From an uncultured Prevotellaceae bacterium (lineage in GTDB: Bacteria; Bacteroidota; Bacteroidia; Bacteroidales; Muribaculaceae), in assembly GCA_900317835.1 (NCBI GenBank), contig ONIL01000013.1:1-64000 (forward strand): DNA of 64,000 nt. The letters are read 5' to 3'. The notes beneath the pieces are model-generated. The model saw nothing but the letters and a program-made list of their open reading frames with translations, was not told the DNA's origin and ran no database searches. The position numbers and the translations under genes are program-made. This document shows, in pieces, positions 27,016 through 36,150 of this stretch (positions are counted from its first letter, which is position 1; each line of letters begins with the position of its first letter).

Positions 27016-28752
27016 ATGAGGAAGTTTTTATTAGTAATGTCAGTGCTTGCGCTTTTCACGCAGGGCATTGAATCAAAGAGTGTCACCATGGATCAGGCCA
27101 AGGCTATTGCACAGCAGTACACCTCATCCCACCAGACGCTGAAGAGCAGTAACGCTGACCTCAAGTTGTCCCATGTGGGCAGGAACTTGAAGGGCATGAA
27201 CGATTACTATGTATTCAACCGCGAAGGCAATCAGGGTTTCGTCATCGTTGCCGGTGATGATGCTTCAACTCCCATTCTGGGTTACAGCACCTCGGGCTCA
27301 TTTGACATGAAGAATGCCCCCGAGACCTTGAAGCTTATCCTTGACGAGTACCAGGATTATCTGGAATGGTTGCGTCACAACCCCCAGAAGGCCCAGGCTC
27401 CCCGTCTCACTTACGACCTGCAGCCCTATGGCGTGTATCCTATCTGTGGTGAGGTTCACTGGCATCAGTTCCCTCCCTACAACAACAACTGCCCTCGTTC
27501 ATCTCATGCATTGACCAGCAACGGCCGTTGCTATGCTGGTTGTGTACCTGTTGCCTTCTCAACAATCATGAAGGGCCTGAGGTACCCGTCACGCGGCTTT
27601 GGCGAGTTTGGTTATAACTACGAGTTGGATGGCAATCAGATGACCGCTTTTGCGAAGTTTGGCGACTATCCTTACAATTACTCTCAGATGAAGAATGGTT
27701 ATGGTGAAAACGCTTCCAATGCTCAGGCCGTTTCTGAGCTGGTCTATGAGGTAGGTGTAGCTTTCCACACTATCTATTCAGGCGAGAGCAGCGACGCTCT
27801 GCTCAGGAATGTGTTCCGCGGCATCATCGCTTTCTTTGACTTCAACGCCAACATCCAGTACGTTCAGAAGTCCAGCTACGCTTACAACGAGCAGGCTTGG
27901 TATGACATGATGTACAACGAGATCGACAATGGCCGTCCCATTTATTACACGGGCTACAGGACCATCGACAACGAAGGCAACAACTGCAACATCGGTCACG
28001 CCTTTGTGCTGGACGGTTATGACAGCAACGGAAAGGTACACATCAACTGGGGTTTCCAGCCCGAGGAGTACAATACCTATTTTGATTGGGAACTGTTGTC
28101 ACCGAGGAGCAACTACGAGTACGACCCCTATAAGTCAGGTTTCAATGCCAACCAGGCTGCCATCATCGGCCTGTGCCCAGATACTACCGGCATTGGTGGC
28201 GTTGTCGTTAAGAACGTGAATCTGGTGGCTGACACCATGCCCGCCGACGACCTGCGCGCTACCATCGACGTGCAGTCACTGAGCGGAACCTGGAGCGGCT
28301 CCTTGAGGTACGGTATCGTTTCGAAGAGTGTATCGGGTACTACCGTTACTTACAGCCCTGTATATTCCAATGTAACTACTGTCAATATTGATGAGGATGG
28401 CGGCATCGCCAACATCGACCTGTCGGGCGCTTATCCCAGCCTGCGCAATGGTCAGACCTATTACATCGTTGTCTGGACTCCTTACTTCAACTACAGCTAT
28501 GACTGGATGTGGTTCCTGGATGATCCCGTGCCCTTCACTGTAGGTGACTGGGTAACTCCTCCCGATCCCCAGTTCCTCCTGGGTGATGTAAATGGCGACG
28601 ACACTGTCAACATTTCTGATGTTTCTGCCCTTATTGACCTGGTCCTGAACAATGGTGACTACAACCCTGCTGGTGACATGGACAGTGACGGACAGATAAG
28701 CATCCAGGACGTGACTCTGCTCATCGATTATGTTTTAGCAGGTGGCAACTAA
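27016..28752 (+). CDS. C10-family cysteine protease with dockerin pair (2 of 6), short form
   Basis: The most divergent and shortest family member (578 residues) and the only one on the plus strand. Signal peptide 1-20; propeptide about 22-125 (YYVFNREGNQGFVIVAGDDASTPILGYS). The catalytic domain has Cys176 (CYAGCVPVAFSTIM) and His328 (IGHAFVLDGYD), then HINWGFQPEEY in place of HINWGWSG. Only one beta-sandwich region (about 395-510) separates it from the dockerin pair at 519-578 (GDVNGDDTVNISDV; GDMDSDGQISIQDV). It lacks the Ig/Fn3 insert array of the other five. It has a long leader and a strong terminator. Confidence 0.88.
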   Translation: MRKFLLVMSVLALFTQGIESKSVTMDQAKAIAQQYTSSHQTLKSSNADLKLSHVGRNLKGMNDYYVFNREGNQGFVIVAGDDASTPILGYSTSGSFDMKNAPETLKLILDEYQDYLEWLRHNPQKAQAPRLTYDLQPYGVYPICGEVHWHQFPPYNNNCPRSSHALTSNGRCYAGCVPVAFSTIMKGLRYPSRGFGEFGYNYELDGNQMTAFAKFGDYPYNYSQMKNGYGENASNAQAVSELVYEVGVAFHTIYSGESSDALLRNVFRGIIAFFDFNANIQYVQKSSYAYNEQAWYDMMYNEIDNGRPIYYTGYRTIDNEGNNCNIGHAFVLDGYDSNGKVHINWGFQPEEYNTYFDWELLSPRSNYEYDPYKSGFNANQAAIIGLCPDTTGIGGVVVKNVNLVADTMPADDLRATIDVQSLSGTWSGSLRYGIVSKSVSGTTVTYSPVYSNVTTVNIDEDGGIANIDLSGAYPSLRNGQTYYIVVWTPYFNYSYDWMWFLDDPVPFTVGDWVTPPDPQFLLGDVNGDDTVNISDVSALIDLVLNNGDYNPAGDMDSDGQISIQDVTLLIDYVLAGGN

Positions 28753-28788
28753 TCAAACGATCCTAAGAATTATATTCTAACTTAAATA

Positions 28789-28822
28789 ACTGTGCTGGAA
28801 GCATCGATGCTCCCAGCACAGT
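28789..28822. terminator. Terminator between converging C10 genes 2 and 3
   Basis: ACTGTGCTGG and CCAGCACAGT enclose a second, self-complementary stretch AGCATCGATGCT; T-rich sequence follows on the plus strand. It lies between the stops of both genes and may serve both. Confidence 0.8.
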
Positions 28823-28858
28823 TTCATTTAAGCCAGTAAAGACAACGATCGAGCCTCA

Positions 28859-31216
28859 TCAGTTGCCCGAGAGCAACAAGTCGATGAGCGCCGTCACATC
28901 AGCGATGTTAACCGCATTGTCGCCATCCACGTCGGCGCAGATGATGCATGAGGCTGTGCCAGTGCTCAGCAGCATGTCGATAAGTTCCGTTACATCAGCG
29001 ATATTGACTGAATGATCATGGTTCACATCTCCTGTGCTGAAGCCATGCCCATTATCCACGAGCGTCACCAGCTGGCTATCGCTCCAGTCGCTCTCAGTAC
29101 CATCGATGTAGTGAGCCTTGACCTGATAGAAGAACGAGCCACCCGCAGCGAGGTTATTGACAGTGTAGGACTTGCCTGTAATGCCTGTAATCAAGCGGTA
29201 GTTCTCGTCGCCACTCTCACTGGACTTGAACGATGCGCCTGTTGCATCGCCAGCATAGATCTGTATCTTCTGGATCATGGGATAGTATCCGGCCTTGAAG
29301 GAGATCTGATCACCCTCGGCACAATCCAGCACAACCGATGTCGTGGCATAACTGAAGGGGAACTCAATCGTCTGGCTAGCCAGGCTCGTCGAGATGGTGA
29401 GTTCCGACGGATCACCCCAGTAACCGTAGCTGCGCGCAGTCACTACAACAGTCACTTTGTCATAACCCATGAGGTGGAGGGCATCGGTGGTGATGACACT
29501 GTTGCGACGGGGCACAATGCAGCCACCTTCAAGGTTCAGTTCTGTTCCTGTGAAGCCCCACCCGTCGGGCAGATAATCGGTAGCGTGTGAGGCCTGATTG
29601 CTTGGTGACATGGCAGGCAGCGAGCTGAAATCGGCTTCCTCGAGCAACAGGTAGTCGGGCTTGGCGCTTACCTCGAGAGTGTAACTAACCACATTGGCGG
29701 CTGGCGTTTCGTCACTCCAGTCGGCACGGAAGGATGTCAAGCTGATGTTGGACCCGTTGGCCGGTAACATAACGGGCTGATAAGTCTCGAGCGGTGCACT
29801 CCCGTTCAAGAAAATAGTCAAGGGGTCGGCATCCTGCGAGCGACAAACGATTGTAGCGGCATGAGTCCCCATTGCATTAGGAGTATAGGTAACAGTAATG
29901 TCCTGGCCTCCTTCGGCAGCAGCACTGGCCACTACAGTCGCATCTAGGCCGAATACACCGTCGGCATCATTGAGCGTCAAGGTCACGTCGCCAGTCAGGT
30001 TGGTTCCCTTGAGGCGGAAAGTAGCTGTAGCGGGCTTACCCACGTAGGCATTCATGTCAATGACACTGGGATAGGCCTGCAAGCGAGGATTCTCATAACC
30101 CTCAGGTGGCTGGATACCGATAACCATCTGCTGGCCAGTACCGAAAGTGTAGTCATTATAGGTGAACGCATTCAAGGCGAAGTATCCGTTACCACGGCCT
30201 TCCCAACCCCAGTTAATGTGGTAGGTGTCGGCGGCAGCGTCATAGCCATCAACGTTGAACGCATGACCCGAGCCCGTGTAATTATCATAAGCGCAATAGA
30301 CAATGGGACGTCCCGCCTCAAGTTCAGCCTGGATCAGGTTACCCCACTGGGCGTCACTGTAGTTGGCAGAGCCCAAGTCATCGGTTTTGAACAGGAGTTG
30401 TGCATCCTGATCATACTCGAAGTACTGGACTGCCCTGAGGACATCCTTGCCGTAGGCACCACTGCCACTGATGGTGTAGTCCATTTCCTCGACCTGGCCG
30501 ATGTAACGCATCAGGTGAGCAACAGCGGCAGCCTGGACCTCGTTATAACCATGAGTGTAATCATCGAGCATATTGGCCCAGTCAAAGATCGTGGGAGGCA
30601 ACTCAGGCAACACCGTAGCATAGGTCGGCAACATGTAGGACGGAGCGGCAGGCGTCTGCTGTCGCGGATATTTCCAGTAATGGAACACCATCGACAACGA
30701 GGTGGCTGGGCAACCCGTATAACAGGTGTCGGTGCCAAAGACGGGACATTCATTCCAGTAGGGTGCGCCTTGACTCCAGTTGGCTGTAATCAAGGGATCA
30801 ACCGACTGTCCAGCACGTTGGGGAAGGCTTACTTTCACGCCTGGATTAGCCTGCAAATATTCAAGCTGACGCTTGTAGTAGGCGAGCCAGAATTCCATAT
30901 TCTCTGGCAGGTTGGTCATATCGATGTCACAGTCGCCATAAGCCAGAATTTCCCTGGCACGGTTCTCACCGGCCACGATGACAAAACCATTGCCCAGATT
31001 ATAAACGTAATATACAGGCATGGCACCGTTCATTGAGTTCATCTCGACGTGGGTGAGTTTGAGGTTCCCTGGCACAGGGGCCATCTTGTGACCCGCAGCA
31101 GCCCGACTGGACACGAAACGTTGCGCTATAGCTGTGGCTGAAGCTTCATCGACATTGGCCGACTGGACTTGGGCTATAGTGAGCAGGAATGCTGCAATAA
31201 CAAGCAATCTTCTCAT
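28859..31216 (-). CDS. C10-family cysteine protease with dockerin pair (3 of 6)
   Basis: A 785-residue streptopain-like protease. Signal peptide 1-19; propeptide about 20-130 (YVYNLGNGFVIVAGENRAREILAYG). Catalytic Cys169 (CYTGCPATSLSM), His318 (GSGHAFNVDGYD) and an intact HINWGWEG. An Ig-like domain (about 375-465), a split Fn3-like unit around a beta-rich insert and an Fn3 edge follow. Dockerin pair at about 726-785 (GDVNHDHSVNIADV; ADVDGDNAVNIADV), with a CIIC motif between the two loops. Its start lies 41 bases after the stop of gene 4 with no terminator between, so the two are likely one transcript. Confidence 0.9.
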   Translation of the reverse strand: MRRLLVIAAFLLTIAQVQSANVDEASATAIAQRFVSSRAAAGHKMAPVPGNLKLTHVEMNSMNGAMPVYYVYNLGNGFVIVAGENRAREILAYGDCDIDMTNLPENMEFWLAYYKRQLEYLQANPGVKVSLPQRAGQSVDPLITANWSQGAPYWNECPVFGTDTCYTGCPATSLSMVFHYWKYPRQQTPAAPSYMLPTYATVLPELPPTIFDWANMLDDYTHGYNEVQAAAVAHLMRYIGQVEEMDYTISGSGAYGKDVLRAVQYFEYDQDAQLLFKTDDLGSANYSDAQWGNLIQAELEAGRPIVYCAYDNYTGSGHAFNVDGYDAAADTYHINWGWEGRGNGYFALNAFTYNDYTFGTGQQMVIGIQPPEGYENPRLQAYPSVIDMNAYVGKPATATFRLKGTNLTGDVTLTLNDADGVFGLDATVVASAAAEGGQDITVTYTPNAMGTHAATIVCRSQDADPLTIFLNGSAPLETYQPVMLPANGSNISLTSFRADWSDETPAANVVSYTLEVSAKPDYLLLEEADFSSLPAMSPSNQASHATDYLPDGWGFTGTELNLEGGCIVPRRNSVITTDALHLMGYDKVTVVVTARSYGYWGDPSELTISTSLASQTIEFPFSYATTSVVLDCAEGDQISFKAGYYPMIQKIQIYAGDATGASFKSSESGDENYRLITGITGKSYTVNNLAAGGSFFYQVKAHYIDGTESDWSDSQLVTLVDNGHGFSTGDVNHDHSVNIADVTELIDMLLSTGTASCIICADVDGDNAVNIADVTALIDLLLSGN

Positions 31217-31257
31217 GTGGTATTTATTTGGTTTTCAGTTGATTTATGGTTTGTGGA

Positions 31258-33381
31258 TCAATTGCCGCCCAGCACCATGTCGATGAGGGCAGTCACGTCA
31301 GCAATATTGACAAGGCCGTCCACCTTGACATCAGCGCAGATGTCACAAACGCTGCCTCCACCCAGCACGAAGTCAATCAAGTCGGTCACGTCCTTGATGT
31401 TGATGCTGTAGTCGTGGTTTACGTCACCCAGGTCAAAGCCGTGGGGAGCGGGACCGTTGTCATACAGGGTTACCGTCCCGATGTTGCTCCAGGCGCTTTG
31501 GGTGCCGTTTGCATAGTATGCCTTTACCCTATAGGTGAATGATCCGCCCTCAGCCAGACCTGTCACGGTGTAGAATTTGTTGGTGATGTCGGTAATGATG
31601 CGGGAATTGTCGTCGGTCTTAACGGGAACCGAGAGTACTTTCTTGGCGACATCAGGGGTGGCACTATAGATATCCACCTGGGTGATGATGACGCGCTTTC
31701 CTCCATCTACGGTAGCGAATGTGACCTTCTGGTTCTCATCGGCCTCACAATCCAGGATAATGGTCTGAGTGGACTCAGCAGTCACCGTAATCGTGGTGAT
31801 GCTGGTGCCGCAAGAAATCGTGACAGGTACATTGGTGTCGTTGCTGTAGGGCTTAATGTTAGCGACAATGGTCATCTTGCCACCGCTCTGGGTCATATTC
31901 AAGGCCGGTGTAGTGATTGAGCCATTCCTGTCGGCATTGCCAAGGCGCAAGCCACCTTTAGCCTCATAGGCGCGGGTACCCGTCCAACCCTGATTTTCAC
32001 AATAGTTGTTGAAATTGCTGATAGCGGTGTTGCTGGAACTCGTGCAATAGGGGAAAGACTCGCTGAAGACCTTCTCATACACACCCGGTTCACTGCCGTC
32101 ATCGGTTTTCACCTCCAGGGTATAACTGGTCACATTCTCGGCAGGGGTCTCGTCTGTCCACTCGGCACGGAACGAGGTTAATGTGATGTAGTCTTCATTG
32201 GCAGGCTGCATCACCGGGTCATAGGACTCGATGGGGGCAGGAGGTTCGATACCCATCACCATCAGCTGTCCCAATCTGTAGTCATTACCCTGGTTAGAGA
32301 ATGCATTGAGGACAAAATAACCGTTACCGGTGCCACTCCAGCCCCAGTTAATGTGGTAGGTTCCGTCCACGGCGTTATAACCATCCACATTGAAGGCGTG
32401 GCCATAATAGCCGTCATAGGCCGAACTGTAGGAAATTGCACAGTAAACCACAGGACGCCCAGCGACAAGTTCAGTCTGGATCATTTCACTCCACTCATCA
32501 TCCTCGATGAGAACACTATCCAAGCCGCTGGCATACAGTATTGACTTGTAGGTAACTTGAGCCCCAACGTAACCGAAGGTATGGCAAGCCCTGAGAATAT
32601 CTTCCTCATGAGCCTCAGCCCACTGATTGGTGTAGTCCATTTGCTCAGCCTGACCAATGTAGCGCATGAGCTGGGCCACAGCATTCTTATTGATGTCAGT
32701 ATAATGGCCAAAGGTATAGACGGGAAGAATATTCTCCCAGTCAAAGGTCACTGAGGGCAGCGCGTCAAGGACAAGTCCCCAAGTGTCGGTGGTGTAACCG
32801 GGAATCACAGGAGTTGGAGTGGTGGGATATTTCCATTTATAGAACACCTGAGCCAGCGAGGTGGCGGCACAACCGGTCTGAGCACGCACGTCGCCTGTCA
32901 TGGGACACTGGGCATAGTATGGCGAGCCCTGGTCCCACAGGGCTTCAATCATGGGTTCTACCGTCACGCCAAGGTTAGCCTTGAGAGCGGGTTTTTCAAT
33001 CTTCATGCCTGGATGGGCTTGAAGGTATTCCATCTGCGACTTGTAATAACCCAGCCACGCTTTCATGTTCTCGGGGATTGCGTTCATGTCAAGGTTTTCC
33101 TCGCCATAGGCCAGGATTTCCTGAGCACGGTCGTCACCGGCTACAATGACAAAGCCCTGGTCGGTATTGACGACGTAATAGGCAGTTTGGTTGGCACGTG
33201 ATGAGTTCATTTCCTGATACACCCACTTGACAGCAGGCCTGGAAGCGTTCAAGTGACCACTTGCAGCGCGATTTAGCAAAAAGTCACATGCCTTGCCACG
33301 GGCAGTCGTTAAATCAACAGGGGCAGCCATCATGTGAAACGCCACCATCACCAAGGTGGCAAGAGTAAGCATTTTTTTCAT
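31258..33381 (-). CDS. C10-family cysteine protease with dockerin pair (4 of 6)
   Basis: 707 residues. Signal peptide 1-19; propeptide about 20-130 (YYVVNTDQGFVIVAGDDRAQEILAYG). Catalytic Cys171 (AQTGCAATSLAQVF), His328 (YGHAFNVDGYN) and a full HINWGWSGTGNGYF motif, the closest here to the classical streptopain pattern. The Ig-like domain present in members 1, 3, 5 and 6 is missing: the Fn3-like unit (SFRAEWTDETPAENVTSYTLEV) follows the protease directly. Its beta-rich insert also differs. Dockerin pair at about 648-707 with CDIC between loops. The last 200 coding bases are almost identical to those of gene 5. Confidence 0.9.
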   Translation of the reverse strand: MKKMLTLATLVMVAFHMMAAPVDLTTARGKACDFLLNRAASGHLNASRPAVKWVYQEMNSSRANQTAYYVVNTDQGFVIVAGDDRAQEILAYGEENLDMNAIPENMKAWLGYYKSQMEYLQAHPGMKIEKPALKANLGVTVEPMIEALWDQGSPYYAQCPMTGDVRAQTGCAATSLAQVFYKWKYPTTPTPVIPGYTTDTWGLVLDALPSVTFDWENILPVYTFGHYTDINKNAVAQLMRYIGQAEQMDYTNQWAEAHEEDILRACHTFGYVGAQVTYKSILYASGLDSVLIEDDEWSEMIQTELVAGRPVVYCAISYSSAYDGYYGHAFNVDGYNAVDGTYHINWGWSGTGNGYFVLNAFSNQGNDYRLGQLMVMGIEPPAPIESYDPVMQPANEDYITLTSFRAEWTDETPAENVTSYTLEVKTDDGSEPGVYEKVFSESFPYCTSSSNTAISNFNNYCENQGWTGTRAYEAKGGLRLGNADRNGSITTPALNMTQSGGKMTIVANIKPYSNDTNVPVTISCGTSITTITVTAESTQTIILDCEADENQKVTFATVDGGKRVIITQVDIYSATPDVAKKVLSVPVKTDDNSRIITDITNKFYTVTGLAEGGSFTYRVKAYYANGTQSAWSNIGTVTLYDNGPAPHGFDLGDVNHDYSINIKDVTDLIDFVLGGGSVCDICADVKVDGLVNIADVTALIDMVLGGN

Positions 33382-33457
33382 GTTGTTTGGTTTTAAAGTG
33401 TTTATTAGGTTACAGTTAAGTATTGTTAAGCAATCACAAGGGTAATATGTTTTTAAA

Positions 33458-33496
33458 AAAGCGTGACAAAGTTGAATGTGCCCTTTGTCACGCTTT
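33458..33496 (-). terminator. Terminator of C10 protease gene 5
   Basis: AAAGCGTGACAAAG and CTTTGTCACGCTTT form a 14-base perfect stem, followed on the minus strand by a T run. It separates gene 5 from genes 4-3. Confidence 0.88.
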
Positions 33497-33521
33497 ACTT
33501 TAGATGATATCAGCTCGTGGA

Positions 33522-35936
33522 TTAGTTGCCGCCCAGCACCATGTCGATAAGGGCAGTCACGTCAGCAATATTGACAAGGCCGTCCACCTTGACATCTGCG
33601 CAGATGTCACAGACGCTGCCACCACCCAGCACGAAGTCAATCAAGTCGGTCACGTCCTTGATGTTGACGCTTTGGTCGTGGTTCACGTCACCCAGGTCAT
33701 AGCCATGGGGCGCGGGACCGTTGTCAAACAGGGTTACCATCTCGACGTTGCTCCAAGCGCTCTCGGTGCCGTCGTTGTAAAGGGCCTTTACCTTGTAAAG
33801 GAAGGTACCGCCGGCCTCAAGGTTCTCGACAGTGTAATGCTTGTCGGTGATACCGGTAATGGTGCGCTGGGTGGTGTTACCTTCCTCAACAACTGCGCGC
33901 AGCTGCGGAGCGGTCACCTCACCCAAATAGATCTTGATCGTCTGAATCGTAGGATTGTTCTCTACCGAGTAGAAAGTGATCTGATCCTGATCGGCGCAAT
34001 CCAGGACAACGGTATATTCATCATAGTCGCTGGTCAGCGTAAAGGTCTCGGAATCAAGGCTAGACATCACAGTGAGTTTTGCCTGCTGCCACGACCAGTA
34101 ATAGTAATTCTTGGCCGTGAATACAACGGTCACCTTGTTAACGCCAGTGAGGTCATAGGTGTTGGTGCGGATATAGCTTTCACCGGTGATGGCGATACCG
34201 CCCTCGTCAAAGAAGATGGAATAGTCGCCAACGGTCCAGCCCTCAGGCAGGTAGGCCTGGGCATTGCCCGAACCCGTGCTCCAGTCCACCTCGGCGAGCA
34301 TACCGCCGGATGCGGGCTTCTGGTTCACCTCGAGGGTGTAGCTGGCCACATTCTCGTTGGCAGTCTGGTCGGTCCAGTCGGCACGGAACGAGGTCAAGTT
34401 GATGTAAGCGCTGTCGGCGGGCAGCATGACGGGATTGTACACCTCGAGCGGAGCATTGGTGGCAGTGCCCTTGAGGTTGATGACCACGTCGGTGGCACCC
34501 TCGCTGCTCAAGGTAATGGTAGCGTTGTGGACGCCAACAGCCTGGGGAGCATAGGAAACGGTAACAGTCTTGCCCAGTTCATCAAGAGCTACTGTTGTAG
34601 CATCGACAGTGAACACGCCATTTGTATCGCTGAGGGTTACAGTGATGTTACCCGTCAGGTAATTACCCGACACGTCGAAGGACGCAGTAGCGGTCTCACC
34701 AACATAGGCCTCGACGCTCAAGTCACGGGTCGAAGTGAGGATGCGGGGATCGGTAGAGATGCCGGGAGGCTGTACACCGGCAAACAGGATGGGCCAGAAG
34801 TCGTAAACCGTGAAATCGTCGATCTGGAAAGCATTGAGCGCATAGTAAGCATTCAACTCAGCGCGCATACCGAAGTTCACATGATACATGTCACTATTGG
34901 CATCATAGCCGTCGATGTTGAAGGCGTGGCCACCAATTGAAGCCGAGTCTGTCGACATGTCATTGGCACAATAAACCAGAGGACGACCAGCACGCAGCTC
35001 CGACTGGATCAGCTCGCCCCATTCCTGGTCGTTGTAAAACTCGTGGCCATCGTGAGCGGTGTCGCCGGTGAAATCGGGAGAATCATACTTCTTGGCGATG
35101 TATGCGCCCTCATCGTACTCAAAAAAGCGAATGGCATTCAGGATCTTGAAGTTATCGGTACCACTCCTGAGCACGTTATAGTCAATGGTCTCGGCCTGGC
35201 CCACATAGCGCATCAGCCATGCGATAGCATCCTTATTCACGTCAGGCAACTGGTCGGTGTTATTGCTGTATGCGGCATAGGAGTCCCACATGTTCTCCCA
35301 GTCAAAGGTGTACTCGGGCAGGGCGGTAACTTGGATTCCAGACTCAGGGCATGTATAGGCAGGCATGGCAGCCGACTTCTCGGGATATTCCCAATACTTC
35401 ATCACCTGGGCCAGCGCGTTGGCGGTACAACCCACCATGCAATAATCGCGGCCCACGCGGGGACATCTCATGTTGTAGGGCTTACCCTGTCCCCACTCGG
35501 TTGTCAGCATCGGCTCAACCGATACGCCACCACGGTTTGTACGCTTCTCGACCAAGAGGCCCGGATGAGCCTGTAGGTACTCCATCTCAGCCTTATACAG
35601 ATTCAGGAAGAACTGCATGTTGTCGGGGATGTCGTTAAGATCGGTAAGGGGTCGATCACCATAGGCGAGGATTTCCCTTGCACGGTCATCACCAGCGACA
35701 ATGACATAGCCACGGTCGGTGTTGACGATGTAGTAAGCAGCCATAGCGACATTGCTTGAGTTCTTCACCTCATGGGTCCACTTCACGGTGGGAGCCGAGG
35801 TCATCATACGGCCTTGAGGGGCCTGTTTAAGCAAGAAATCAGCAGCCTTGGTCTGGGCTGTCGTCAAATCGACATTACCAGCTAAAGCCTGCATCGCCGC
35901 AAACAAGAGAGCGGCAAGAAACAGCATTTTTTTCAT
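33522..35936 (-). CDS. C10-family cysteine protease with dockerin pair (5 of 6), altered active-site region
   Basis: 804 residues. Signal peptide 1-19; propeptide about 20-130 (YYIVNTDRGYVIVAGDDRAREILAYG). Catalytic Cys170 (CMVGCTANALAQVM) and His337 (GGHAFNIDGYD) are present, but HINWGWSG reads HVNFGMRA, so both tryptophans of the motif are lost. An Ig-like domain (about 400-490), a split Fn3-like unit and a beta-rich insert follow. Dockerin pair at about 745-804 (GDVNHDQSVNIKDV; ADVKVDGLVNIADV) with CDIC between the loops. It may have altered specificity or reduced activity. Own terminators lie upstream and downstream, so it is likely monocistronic. Confidence 0.88.
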   Translation of the reverse strand: MKKMLFLAALLFAAMQALAGNVDLTTAQTKAADFLLKQAPQGRMMTSAPTVKWTHEVKNSSNVAMAAYYIVNTDRGYVIVAGDDRAREILAYGDRPLTDLNDIPDNMQFFLNLYKAEMEYLQAHPGLLVEKRTNRGGVSVEPMLTTEWGQGKPYNMRCPRVGRDYCMVGCTANALAQVMKYWEYPEKSAAMPAYTCPESGIQVTALPEYTFDWENMWDSYAAYSNNTDQLPDVNKDAIAWLMRYVGQAETIDYNVLRSGTDNFKILNAIRFFEYDEGAYIAKKYDSPDFTGDTAHDGHEFYNDQEWGELIQSELRAGRPLVYCANDMSTDSASIGGHAFNIDGYDANSDMYHVNFGMRAELNAYYALNAFQIDDFTVYDFWPILFAGVQPPGISTDPRILTSTRDLSVEAYVGETATASFDVSGNYLTGNITVTLSDTNGVFTVDATTVALDELGKTVTVSYAPQAVGVHNATITLSSEGATDVVINLKGTATNAPLEVYNPVMLPADSAYINLTSFRADWTDQTANENVASYTLEVNQKPASGGMLAEVDWSTGSGNAQAYLPEGWTVGDYSIFFDEGGIAITGESYIRTNTYDLTGVNKVTVVFTAKNYYYWSWQQAKLTVMSSLDSETFTLTSDYDEYTVVLDCADQDQITFYSVENNPTIQTIKIYLGEVTAPQLRAVVEEGNTTQRTITGITDKHYTVENLEAGGTFLYKVKALYNDGTESAWSNVEMVTLFDNGPAPHGYDLGDVNHDQSVNIKDVTDLIDFVLGGGSVCDICADVKVDGLVNIADVTALIDMVLGGN

Positions 35937-36097
35937 AAATAGCTTGTTAATGGTTAATAGTGATTATTTAAACAAGTGTTGTAGTATCCTTCTGCTTTAG
36001 AAGCCGCTAAATTAGTAATAAAAAACGATAGTATCATCTTTTTTTTCAACAAATTGCATAGGAAAACGCGCTTTTAGCGGCATTTTCATAAAAAAAC

Positions 36098-36128
36098 GGT
36101 CCAGGCTCGCCGTAACCAAGCCTGGACC
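36098..36128 (-). terminator. Terminator of C10 protease gene 6
   Basis: GGTCCAGGCT and AGCCTGGACC form a 10-base perfect stem followed on the minus strand by GTTTTTTATG. Confidence 0.88.
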
Positions 36129-36150
36129 CTAAACATCTATTGGCTAATTA

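Noticed and set aside
26883-27071. 62-residue open frame in the leader of protease gene 2
   Set aside because: It overlaps the protease start in another frame, and has no recognisable features.
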